Below are positions 49,399 to 57,207 of a stretch of 62,856 nucleotides of DNA, in pieces; positions within the stretch are counted from its first letter, which is position 1, and each line of letters starts with the position of its first letter. The stretch lies in assembly GCA_900543395.1 (NCBI GenBank), contig UQQT01000010.1, positions 1 through 62,856 of the forward strand, in the 5' to 3' direction. The translations under genes and the position numbers were made by a program. This DNA is from an uncultured Oscillospiraceae bacterium (lineage in GTDB: Bacteria; Bacillota; Clostridia; Oscillospirales; Acutalibacteraceae). The notes beneath the pieces are model-generated. The model did not search any database. It was not told where the DNA came from and saw nothing but the letters and a program-made list of their open reading frames with translations.

Positions 49399-50037
49399 TT
49401 AACCGAAAATCTTAGTTGCAAGCTTCGGTTTTTTCGACTCAATGAGTTTTATAATAAGTCCGATAACCAAACATCCGAGCAGTCCGTAAACCACGCCCAA
49501 AACAACGCCGAAAAGAATGTCCGTACAATAGTGAACGTGTACGTAAATTCTTGAGAACGCTATAAGGATTGCGAGCACAAGAGCGGCGGCGCCGAATCTC
49601 TTATCCCGTTTAAACAGTGGAACGACGGCGGCGAAGGATGAAGTCGTGTGACCCGACGGGAACGAATATTCATAACCCGTGGGATTCGACGAGCTTGCCA
49701 ATGTGTCGCGCGCGACGATATCGGGGAAGTTATAAAGCGGATTGTTTTCGAAGAATAAAAACGGTCTCGGTCTCTGGAACAGATTTTTCAGCACCAGATT
49801 GTTTAATACGAGCATTATTATAAGCGAACCCGCCATCATCATACCGCATTTTCTGTATTTTTTCGGTATCATCAATGCAACGGCGAGAACAATCCATATA
49901 ATACCCGCGTCGCCCAGCGTTGTGATTATGTACATTACGGTATCAAGAATTTTATTGTTTCCCGTGTTGAATGTTGTTTCGAACCAATGAAATACGTTTA
50001 AGTCAAAGTTAGTGAATACATCAAATAAACCCGACAT
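49399..50037 (-). CDS. PAP2-family membrane phosphatase
   Basis: A 212-residue six-helix PAP2 enzyme. Motif 1 is KNLFQRPRP, motif 2 is YSFPSGHTTSSFAA, motif 3 is SRIYVHVHYCTDILFG, all with their catalytic Lys, Arg, Ser-Gly-His and His. Such proteins dephosphorylate undecaprenyl diphosphate or phosphatidic acid/PGP outside the membrane. Ribosome site CGGAGG. It ends in its own terminator and follows the 41-residue peptide's terminator, so it is a separate unit. Confidence 0.92.
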   Translation of the reverse strand: MSGLFDVFTNFDLNVFHWFETTFNTGNNKILDTVMYIITTLGDAGIIWIVLAVALMIPKKYRKCGMMMAGSLIIMLVLNNLVLKNLFQRPRPFLFFENNPLYNFPDIVARDTLASSSNPTGYEYSFPSGHTTSSFAAVVPLFKRDKRFGAAALVLAILIAFSRIYVHVHYCTDILFGVVLGVVYGLLGCLVIGLIIKLIESKKPKLATKIFG

Positions 50038-50051
50038 AAAAAACCTCCGAG

Positions 50052-50083
50052 TAAAAAATAAGACCGACGCCGCAGCGTCGGCC
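50052..50083 (-). terminator. terminator after the 41-residue peptide gene
   Basis: Minus strand stem GCCGACGC/GCGTCGGT (plus 50063-50070 and 50075-50082), then TTATTTTTT. It lies between the peptide gene and the PAP2 gene. Confidence 0.9.
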
Positions 50084-50096
50084 TGTCAGACGATTC

Positions 50097-50222
50097 TTAG
50101 AAACCGAAAGTGGGGAACTCAGGGTTTTTACCGTCGTTCTTGTCTCTGAAATAAGCAACGATAGCCTGAATATAAGCTATAAATCCCTGAATAAAAGCTA
50201 CGAACTTGTTGATAACTTCCAT
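50097..50222 (-). CDS. 41-residue hydrophobic/amphipathic peptide
   Basis: ATG 50222 gives MEVINKFVAFIQGFIAYIQ followed by AIVAYFRDKNDGKNPEFPTF and GF. The first about 25 residues form a strongly hydrophobic, aromatic helix with FIQGFIAYIQAIVAYF as near-repeat; the rest is polar and Pro-containing. Ribosome site AAGGAGTG, a promoter at 50275-50303 and a strong terminator make it a dedicated single gene. The frame runs open upstream to 50339 but passes the promoter. Options are a membrane-active peptide, a toxin of type I, or a bacteriocin-like or regulatory peptide; function is unknown. Confidence 0.65.
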   Translation of the reverse strand: MEVINKFVAFIQGFIAYIQAIVAYFRDKNDGKNPEFPTFGF

Positions 50223-50274
50223 TGTGAACACTCCTTGTAAAAAAATATGATAAACCTTCCGTTCATCTAAAATA

Positions 50275-50303
50275 ATAATATCACATAGGTTTTTATAATT
50301 CAA
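50275..50303 (-). promoter_or_regulatory. promoter of the 41-residue peptide gene
   Basis: Minus strand TTGAAT, 17-base spacer, TATTAT, about 53 bases before the start. Confidence 0.65.
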
Positions 50304-50360
50304 TAGATTTTGACAGTTTATTTGAAATTTAAAACTCATTTAACATTATCGCAACATTTA

Positions 50361-51215
50361 TTAAAATATAGTTACAATTATACTGTTTGCGGAGAATTCA
50401 AATGCGGAAGCGGCGCTCATGGGTGAAGAAGATATCGGCTCTTTTCCCATAGCCTTGGTAAGAAGTTTCTTCATTTTGTTAAGATAATCTTTATCCGAGC
50501 ACAGACAATAATTCATGTCGGGTTCCAAATTCCTTACGCAGTCTCTTACAAATTTTTCGATACCCTGCTCCTCGTCGCCTTTTGATTTTATCGGCAGAAT
50601 TTTATTATGGGCGACTCTGATACAGCGGCTGCCCTCTTTGTCAAAATTGTACGTATGACCGCGGATAAAGCTGTGCAGGTCTTTCGGATAAGTTTCAAAA
50701 ACGAGCGTACGCGTTTTATCCGCAAGGGAATTCGCGTATTTTACCGTTTCCTCAAAGCTTGCGCCGTCGATTATTTTCTGTGCGCATCTTACCGCCATGC
50801 ATCCGACGGCTGTCGAAAATGTTTTAGTGTCGATAACGGCAGATTTGAAACCGCTTTCTTTATAATTTATGTGCCGTCTGACTTTTTGCAGGGATTTGTG
50901 CGCAGTCTCATAAGTCTTTGACCATCGTTTGCTCGGAGTGAACAGAAGAACGCCGTCGTAGCCGATGTCTATTACGGAATTTATGACGTCGGTGTATACC
51001 GGTTCGGGAATACCTTTGAAAACGAAATCCTTTTCAAGGAAATTGTTGTTGAAAAATATCTCGTTATCTGTGTTGAGACCGTCGTAGAACATTACATTAT
51101 TTATGGTATATGAAACGGGGATTACGATAATATCGCAGTAGTCGCAAAGTTCGTCGGGCAAAAGCTTTAAATAACCGTCTTCAGACGGAATTATCAGCGC
51201 GATATTCTGTCTCAT
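50361..51215 (-). CDS. DegV-family (fatty-acid-binding fold) protein, divergent
   Basis: A 284-residue two-domain protein. DegV-type order: IIVIPVSYTINNVMFYDGLN (strand and YxDG), IPEPVYTDVINSVIDIGYDG, LLFTPSKRWSKTYETAHKSL (equivalent to SSxLSGTY with changes), AVIDTKTFSTAVGCMAVRCA, then a second domain. The usual TSQPS and LSGTYQ are not retained, so ligand binding may differ. DegV/FakB proteins hand fatty acids to a kinase. It starts seven bases after trmL and likely forms an operon with it. Confidence 0.8.
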   Translation of the reverse strand: MRQNIALIIPSEDGYLKLLPDELCDYCDIIVIPVSYTINNVMFYDGLNTDNEIFFNNNFLEKDFVFKGIPEPVYTDVINSVIDIGYDGVLLFTPSKRWSKTYETAHKSLQKVRRHINYKESGFKSAVIDTKTFSTAVGCMAVRCAQKIIDGASFEETVKYANSLADKTRTLVFETYPKDLHSFIRGHTYNFDKEGSRCIRVAHNKILPIKSKGDEEQGIEKFVRDCVRNLEPDMNYCLCSDKDYLNKMKKLLTKAMGKEPISSSPMSAASAFEFSANSIIVTIF

Positions 51216-51221
51216 AAGATA

Positions 51222-51725
51222 TCACTCCGTCCATGTGAAATTTCTCAGCTGTCCGAGCTGTTTAAGCTCCGGGTAGTTCCACTGCCGTAAAACTTCATAA
51301 ACGCCGACGGCAACGGAGTTCGAAAGATTAAGACTTCTTGCGTCGTCGATCATCGGAATGCGAACTGTCGTATCGGGATTGTCGTAGAGTAATTTTTCGT
51401 CAAGTCCCTTTGTTTCCTTGCCGAATACAAGAAATGCGTCGTCCGGATATTCAATATCGGAGTAGACATGCTTCGCTTTAGTCGAAAAGTAAAAGAATTT
51501 ACCGCCTTTATTTCTTTCGAAAAAGTCTGCTGTATCTTTGTAGTACGTAATATCGAGCAAATACCAGTAATCGAGCCCGGCACGTTTTAATTTTTTATCG
51601 TCAACTTTAAATCCCATGGGTTCTACGAGATGCAGTCTTGCTCCCGTTGCTGCGCATGTGCGCGCTATGTTACCGGTGTTCTGTGGTATTTCCGGTTCTA
51701 TAAGTACAATATTGAGAGTTGCCAT
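51222..51725 (-). CDS. trmL: tRNA (cytidine/uridine-34 2'-O)-methyltransferase
   Basis: A 167-residue SPOUT enzyme: LNIVLIEPEIPQNTGNIART, the LVFGKETKGL loop, IPMIDDARSLNLSNSVAVGV forming the knot. It methylates the wobble base of tRNA-Leu. Normal length. It is first in an operon with the DegV-like gene and lies divergent from tRNA-Arg. Confidence 0.96.
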   Translation of the reverse strand: MATLNIVLIEPEIPQNTGNIARTCAATGARLHLVEPMGFKVDDKKLKRAGLDYWYLLDITYYKDTADFFERNKGGKFFYFSTKAKHVYSDIEYPDDAFLVFGKETKGLDEKLLYDNPDTTVRIPMIDDARSLNLSNSVAVGVYEVLRQWNYPELKQLGQLRNFTWTE

Positions 51726-51817
51726 TAATAATCACCGGAAAATATATTATCACAAACTTATATATGATTCAATATCATAATTTCATAAAAATAAGCGCGA
51801 AAAATTTAAAATTATCC

Positions 51818-51846
51818 TTGACATTTTACTTGATAGGTGATAATAT
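51818..51846 (+). promoter_or_regulatory. promoter of tRNA-Arg
   Basis: TTGACA, 17-base spacer, TAATAT, 26 bases before the tRNA. Confidence 0.8.
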
Positions 51847-51872
51847 ATTTGAGCACAGAAAAATACGTGTAT

Positions 51873-51949
51873 GCGTTGGTAGCTCAGTTGGATAGAGTGT
51901 CTGGCTACGAACCAGAAGGTCGGGGGTTCGAGTCCCTTCCAGCGCGCCA
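51873..51949 (+). tRNA. tRNA-Arg(ACG)
   Basis: 77 bases with encoded CCA. Acceptor GCGTTGG/CCAGCGC, anticodon arm TCTGG-CTACGAA-CCAGA with anticodon ACG, T loop TTCGAGT. It reads CGU and, with inosine, CGC/CGA. Confidence 0.97.
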
Positions 51950-51952
51950 TAA

Positions 51953-51984
51953 GATCCTATCACGGCAGTGGTAGGATTTTTTGT
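51953..51984 (+). terminator. terminator after tRNA-Arg
   Basis: 10-bp stem ATCCTATCAC/GTGGTAGGAT (51954-51963 and 51968-51977), then TTTTTTG. Confidence 0.92.
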
Positions 51985-52157
51985 TTTTTATTATTAATTC
52001 AACTGCCGGTTGAGCGTATTCAACGAACATTATCGCTGATTCAACCGACGGATAATTGATACCGTCTCTTTTTACATGGTATGATTTACATGCCGAACGA
52101 AAGGGGTGTGACATTATGAATTTTTTAATCAAGCATGATTTTAAGGAGGTAATAAAC

Positions 52158-52640
52158 ATGAACATAGGCAATAATATTTCACTGCTGAGAAAATCGAGAA
52201 ACCTTACGCAGGAGGAGCTTGCGGCGGCTCTCGGAGTTTCCGCGCAGGCTGTTTCGAAATGGGAGAATAACAGCTCGTGTCCCGACGTGTCACTGCTTAC
52301 TGATATAGCGGACTTTTTCTCGGTAAGCGTTGACGAGCTGTTAAGAAGCGAGGGTGATAATATTATTTTATCGTCAAACAAAATCGATTCCGACAGTATA
52401 AAAAACGAGAACAATTATAAAAAGAACGTCTGCATTAACGTAACTCAGCCGGACGGGAAGAAAAATACGATAAGAATTCCTTTTTCATTTGTGAAAACGG
52501 GACTGAAAATAGGAAGAATGTTCGGGCTTGACGAAAAAACGACGGATAAAATTTCAGAGCTTGTAAACCGCGAATCAATAGGCAAATTTATAGATATTGA
52601 TACCGAAAAAGGTGAACATATAACAATAAACCTTGAATGA
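52158..52640 (+). CDS. Xre-family regulator with SHOCT-like C-terminal domain
   Basis: A 160-residue protein. Residues 1-62 are a helix-turn-helix of Xre type (ISLLRKSRNLTQEELAAALG, VSAQAVSKWENNSSCPDVSL), then a linker and a domain ending IGKFIDIDTEKGEHITINLE, as in proteins with a SHOCT-like domain that often sense envelope signals. Start choice: AAGGAGGT seven bases before ATG 52158. An upstream in-frame ATG 52116 with AAAGGGGTG could give a 14-residue longer form. A terminator lies after it. Confidence 0.85.
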   Translation: MNIGNNISLLRKSRNLTQEELAAALGVSAQAVSKWENNSSCPDVSLLTDIADFFSVSVDELLRSEGDNIILSSNKIDSDSIKNENNYKKNVCINVTQPDGKKNTIRIPFSFVKTGLKIGRMFGLDEKTTDKISELVNRESIGKFIDIDTEKGEHITINLE

Positions 52641-52645
52641 TTATG

Positions 52646-52674
52646 AAAAGAGATCGCCTGCCGGTCTCTTTTTT
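52646..52674 (+). terminator. terminator after the Xre gene
   Basis: AAGAGATCG/CGGTCTCTT stem (52648-52656 and 52662-52670) with one mismatch, then TTTT. Confidence 0.82.
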
Positions 52675-52752
52675 ATATAATTTAGTATGAAATATATTTA
52701 CTTTTTCTTTTAATTTATGTTATCATATCTTAACAAGAATGGAGGTTTTATT

Positions 52753-55700
52753 TTGCCTACAATTAATAAGAGAGTTCTTTCCAATCTTATAGAGATGATT
52801 AAACCGTATATAAGCGAAAATGTTTTAACACTCGATAAATGGCAGAAACGGCGCGGAAAATACGACGGAGACGGCAAATTCACCGTATATGACCCCGTTG
52901 AGGAATTAACGGTCGGGGACAGATGGTACGCAGGCTACGAGGACGCGGTTTGGTTTACGTGCGAATGTGACGTTCCCGTATGTTCGTCCGGCGAAAAGCT
53001 TTATTTCAATATGAATTTCGGCGGCGAAACCGTTATAAAGCTTAACGGTGAAATAATCGGAAGCGTAAGCTCAAAGCTTCATGACGGCTGGGTGTGCCGG
53101 GAAAATATTCCTCTGCCGAAGAAATACGAGGGTAAGCATATAAAGATAGAAGCCGAAAGCGGTATATGCTGTGCGGGATTTTGCGACGAGGCTATGGCGG
53201 GTGCGAAACAGACATATTATGATACTGTTTCGTCCGGATTTCTAAAAGTAAATAAGCTCTGCGAGGATTATTATTACAAGGTCAGGACGCTGTTTGACTC
53301 AACGGAGTTTATTCATGATAAGGTTATAGCTCAGAGAATATATAACGCCGTCGACGAGAGTATACACGTTTTAAAATTCGACTTTACGCGGGATGAATTC
53401 TTATCAAGCGTTAAGTCCGCTTTTGATATACTCAATAAACGTATTGCCGAATTACCGGATTATCACCCGGGAAAAGTTATAATGTGCGGTCATTCGCATA
53501 TAGACGTCGCGTGGCTTTGGACTGTAAAAGAGAGCGAGAGAAAAGCCGTAAGGACGTTTGCGAATACTCTCGAACTCATGGACGAATACCCCGAGTATAA
53601 ATTTGCGCAGAGTCAGGCGGTTCTCTATGACATGGTAAAGAAGAACGCCCCCGAAATATTTGAACGCATAAAAGAAAAGGTTAAGTCCGGTCAGTGGGAG
53701 GTCATGGGCAATGCGTGGGTCGAAGCCGATACGAATATAGCTTCGGGTGAGAGTCTTATAAGACAGCTACTCTACGGCAGAGAATTCTTTGTAAGAGAAT
53801 TCGGAGTAGATTCCGATACATACTGGCTGCCCGACTGCTTCGGTTTTACATGGGCTCTTCCGCAGATAATTAAAAAATCCGGAATGAAAAATTTTATTAC
53901 CGCAAAGCTTCATTTTAACGATACTAACGAGTTTCCGTACTCCATGTTCAGGTGGCGTTCCCATTCGGGCGACGATGTTACGGCGTATTTTACGAGAGCT
54001 CCGTATCAGGGAGAATACGATATAAGACAGGTTTTTGAAGTAAAAGACGGAAACAGACAGTCGGCAGTGAAAGATGTTTCATTCGGAATGTTCGGCTACG
54101 GCGACGGAGGCTCCGGCTCTACTGTCGAAATGCTCGAAAGGGCAGAGGCGTTAAAGAACATTCCCGGCGTTCCTGAGGTCGTCAATTCATCTGCGTGTGA
54201 ATTCTTTGACGAGATAAGTGAATATTCGGATGAATTTCCGGTTTACGACGGCGAGCTTTACTATGAAAATCACCGAGGAACCTTCACAAGTCAGGCATTT
54301 GTTAAAAAGAACAACAGACGCGGTGAATTCGCATTGAGAAATGCGGAAATCCTCTCAAGTATTGCCGAAATTCGATTTAAGTGTAAATATGACGGCGAAG
54401 ACCTCGAAAGACTGTGGAAAATTCTGCTTGTAAATCAGTTCCACGATATTTTGCCCGGTTCGAGTATTCACGAAGTATACGAAAATACAAGAAAAGAGTA
54501 TGAGGAACTTAACAGAGATATTGACATTTTCATTAATGAAAAGCTGAATGTTTTATTCTCTGAAAAAGCCCCGGAAGCGTTTACCGCAGTAAATTATCTT
54601 AATGTTCCGTATACGGGCGAGGTTAAGGTTAAATTCCCCGACGGGTATAATTCGGTAGAATATGACGGTGTTAAAATCCCGTGCGTTAAGCTTTCAGACG
54701 GAGATAATAAATATATTTCGTTCATCGCGGAGAATATTCCCGCTCTCTCGGGGCGTACATATCGCTTTTCAAAGGATGAATATATTTTTAATACATGCGT
54801 TAAAGCCGATAAATACACACTCGAGAACGATATGTTAAAAATCAAATTCGACGATAACGGCGAGATGATTTCCGTATTCGATAAGGAAAACGACAGGGAG
54901 GTCTTAGACGGAATCGGAAACGCTCTTTGCATTTATCAGGACAAGCCGATACATGAGAGTGCATGGAATCTTGAATTCGACTATAAAATGACTCCTTACC
55001 CGCTTAAAAAGGCGGAGCATATAGAGGTTACACGAAACGACGGCATTGCGGGCGAAATAAAAATTGTAAGAAAGTTTAACAAATCGACCGTTACGCAGTT
55101 TATCTCTCTTAATAAAAATTCAAGACGGATTGATTTTAAAACGCAGATTGACTGGCACGAGAGAGAAAAAGTATTAAAAGCACATTTCCCGGTAAGCGTC
55201 AGAAGTCTTTACTCAACGAGCGAAATTGCGCACGGCTCAATCGACAGACCTACGCATTATAACACATCATACGACATTGCGAGGTTCGAAACATGTATGC
55301 ACAAATGGGTCGATTTGTCAGAGTCGGGGTACGGCGTAAGTGTTCTCAACGACTGTAAATACGGCTGTTCTGTACATGAAAACGATATCGGCATCACTTT
55401 AATGCGTGCGCCGATTTGTCCCGACACGACAGGTGATATAGGTTATAACGAATTTACGTATTCTCTCGTTCCGCATGCCGGTACGTGGCAGGAGGCAGGT
55501 ATTTCCGAACTTTCATACGCTCTTAATAATCCGCCCGCCGTTGTTTATTCGTCTGCCGATACGGATTCAGACAAACAGTTTATCGATATCAAGAGAAACG
55601 GAATTGTTCTCGACGCGTTTAAAAAGGCGCAGAACGCCGACGGATATATCCTTCGTGTGTTCGAGGCATATTCTTCAAGAGGAAAATGCAGTATTGAATT

Positions 55701-55836
55701 TAGTGATTCAATTGAAAGCGTAATCGAATGTAACCTTATGGAGCAGAATATCGAGACTGTTTCTCACAGTGACAAATCGTTCGTATTTAATATAAAGCCG
55801 AACGAGGTTAAGACGTTCAGAATTAAATTTAAATAA
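52753..55836 (+). CDS. alpha-mannosidase, GH38 (first copy)
   Basis: A 1027-residue glycosidase. N-terminal beta-sandwich of about 230 residues, then GH38: CGHSHIDVAWLWTVKESERK with zinc-binding His and Asp (about 245), NAWVEADTNIASGESLIRQ containing the nucleophile Asp (about 325), YWLPDCFGFTWALPQI (about 358), and LVNQFHDILPGSSIHEVYE with another His. The C-terminal half is beta-rich. Such enzymes remove alpha-mannose from N-glycans; no signal peptide is seen, so it should be cytoplasmic. Start: TTG 52753 after AATGGAGGT; the ATG 52717 lies in the likely -10 region (TATCAT, 52721-52726). It is 15 bases upstream of GH29. Confidence 0.95.
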   Translation: MPTINKRVLSNLIEMIKPYISENVLTLDKWQKRRGKYDGDGKFTVYDPVEELTVGDRWYAGYEDAVWFTCECDVPVCSSGEKLYFNMNFGGETVIKLNGEIIGSVSSKLHDGWVCRENIPLPKKYEGKHIKIEAESGICCAGFCDEAMAGAKQTYYDTVSSGFLKVNKLCEDYYYKVRTLFDSTEFIHDKVIAQRIYNAVDESIHVLKFDFTRDEFLSSVKSAFDILNKRIAELPDYHPGKVIMCGHSHIDVAWLWTVKESERKAVRTFANTLELMDEYPEYKFAQSQAVLYDMVKKNAPEIFERIKEKVKSGQWEVMGNAWVEADTNIASGESLIRQLLYGREFFVREFGVDSDTYWLPDCFGFTWALPQIIKKSGMKNFITAKLHFNDTNEFPYSMFRWRSHSGDDVTAYFTRAPYQGEYDIRQVFEVKDGNRQSAVKDVSFGMFGYGDGGSGSTVEMLERAEALKNIPGVPEVVNSSACEFFDEISEYSDEFPVYDGELYYENHRGTFTSQAFVKKNNRRGEFALRNAEILSSIAEIRFKCKYDGEDLERLWKILLVNQFHDILPGSSIHEVYENTRKEYEELNRDIDIFINEKLNVLFSEKAPEAFTAVNYLNVPYTGEVKVKFPDGYNSVEYDGVKIPCVKLSDGDNKYISFIAENIPALSGRTYRFSKDEYIFNTCVKADKYTLENDMLKIKFDDNGEMISVFDKENDREVLDGIGNALCIYQDKPIHESAWNLEFDYKMTPYPLKKAEHIEVTRNDGIAGEIKIVRKFNKSTVTQFISLNKNSRRIDFKTQIDWHEREKVLKAHFPVSVRSLYSTSEIAHGSIDRPTHYNTSYDIARFETCMHKWVDLSESGYGVSVLNDCKYGCSVHENDIGITLMRAPICPDTTGDIGYNEFTYSLVPHAGTWQEAGISELSYALNNPPAVVYSSADTDSDKQFIDIKRNGIVLDAFKKAQNADGYILRVFEAYSSRGKCSIEFSDSIESVIECNLMEQNIETVSHSDKSFVFNIKPNEVKTFRIKFK

Positions 55837-55850
55837 AAGGAGAAAAAACA

Positions 55851-57140
55851 GTGTTTGAAAATAATTGGGAATCGTTAAATAAGCGTAAAGTACCCGAGTG
55901 GTTTGAGGACGCAAAATTCGGAATTTTTATTCATTTCGGACTTTATTCCGTTCCTGCTTATACGGAAAACGGTAAATATGCCGAGTGGTATATGATGCAG
56001 TTAAAGGATGAAAACAGTGAGGCTTCGAAATTCCATAAGAGAGTTTACGGCGAAAACTTCAAATACGAGGATTTCGTCAGCGGATTCAAGTGCGAGCTTT
56101 TCGATGCTGACAAGTGGGCAAAGCTTTTTGTTGATTCGGGTGCGAGATATATTGATATTACATCAAAGCATCACGACGGATTCTGTCTTTGGAAGTCGGA
56201 TTACGCATGGAACTGGAACAGCGTGGACGTAGGACCGCATATTGATATTCTCGCAGAATTAAAAAGAGCTTTAAAAGACACGCCCGTTCATTTCGGAGTG
56301 TATCATTCCGTATATGAATGGTTCCATCCTCTTTATTTAAAATGCCCCGAGGAATACGCGCAGAAGCATCTTATTCCCATGCTTAAGGAGCTTATTACAA
56401 GCTATGAACCCGACGTTCTCTTTACAGACGGAGAGTGGGATCATGACAGCAGTATATGGCATTCGACGGATTTCCTTGCGTGGCTTTATAATGAAAGTCC
56501 GGTTAAGGATAAGATCGTCGTAAATGACCGCTGGGGCAAAGAGACAAGAGGCCGACTCGGCGGATATTTCACAACGGAATACGGAATAATCGACAACGGC
56601 AGAAAAATCGAGGATATTGAGCTTGACAGACCGTTTGAGGAGTGCAGGGGAATAGGCGAAAGCTTCGGCTATAACAGAATTGAAGGCGTTGACGATTACC
56701 TTTCGGCAAAGGAGATTATTGAAATGCTCTGCTCGCTTGTTTCAAAGGGCGGTAATCTTATACTTAATGTAGGCCCCGCCGCCGACGGTACAATTCCCGT
56801 TATAATGGAGGAGCGTTTGCGTCAGATAGGCGACTGGCTTAAAATCAACGGGGACGCAATCTATGCAACAAGAGCATATACGAAAAAAGAGCAGAACGGT
56901 ACGTATTATACCAAGTCGAAGGACGGAAAGAAGGTATACGCGATTATAAACCGCTTCCCGTTCGGCAGCGTAACGCTTGATGAGGTAGACTATGATTCTG
57001 ATTTAAAAGCCCGTCTGCTCTCTCATGATTCGAAGGTTACAATAACCGATGACAACGGCAAAGCCTGTCTTAATTTTGAAAGCATTAATCCCGACGAGAT
57101 AAAATGTAAATATCTCTATGCTGTTGAATTATGTTTGTAA
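55851..57140 (+). CDS. alpha-L-fucosidase, GH29
   Basis: A 429-residue GH29 enzyme. KFGIFIHFGLYSVPAYTENG at the start, YIDITSKHHDGFCLWKSDYA (about 105), DVLFTDGEWDHDSS with the nucleophile Asp (about 195-200), GGNLILNVGPAADG. It hydrolyses alpha-L-fucosides; there is no signal peptide. Start GTG 55851 after AGGAGAAAA. It is between two GH38 genes, which points to fucosylated, mannose-containing host glycans. FucO at 4.9 kb could handle lactaldehyde from fucose. Confidence 0.96.
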   Translation: MFENNWESLNKRKVPEWFEDAKFGIFIHFGLYSVPAYTENGKYAEWYMMQLKDENSEASKFHKRVYGENFKYEDFVSGFKCELFDADKWAKLFVDSGARYIDITSKHHDGFCLWKSDYAWNWNSVDVGPHIDILAELKRALKDTPVHFGVYHSVYEWFHPLYLKCPEEYAQKHLIPMLKELITSYEPDVLFTDGEWDHDSSIWHSTDFLAWLYNESPVKDKIVVNDRWGKETRGRLGGYFTTEYGIIDNGRKIEDIELDRPFEECRGIGESFGYNRIEGVDDYLSAKEIIEMLCSLVSKGGNLILNVGPAADGTIPVIMEERLRQIGDWLKINGDAIYATRAYTKKEQNGTYYTKSKDGKKVYAIINRFPFGSVTLDEVDYDSDLKARLLSHDSKVTITDDNGKACLNFESINPDEIKCKYLYAVELCL

Positions 57141-57147
57141 TTTGCGA

Positions 57148-57176
57148 TTGACATTAATTGTGTTATGCAATATAAT
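57148..57176 (+). promoter_or_regulatory. promoter of second GH38 gene
   Basis: TTGACA, 17-base spacer, TATAAT: a near-consensus promoter eight bases after the GH29 stop. Confidence 0.88.
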
Positions 57177-57207
57177 CAAACTACAATAAATACAGAGGAG
57201 GTATTTT

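Noticed and set aside
48431..50339. A defence or toxin-antitoxin island
   Set aside because: The genes present (helical-repeat protein, PAP2, peptide) show no nuclease, kinase or antitoxin motif; the peptide alone is kept as a possibility.
51905..52414. Minus-strand 169-residue frame ending RAGRDSNPRPSGS
   Set aside because: It runs antisense through tRNA-Arg and the Xre gene and has no ribosome site.
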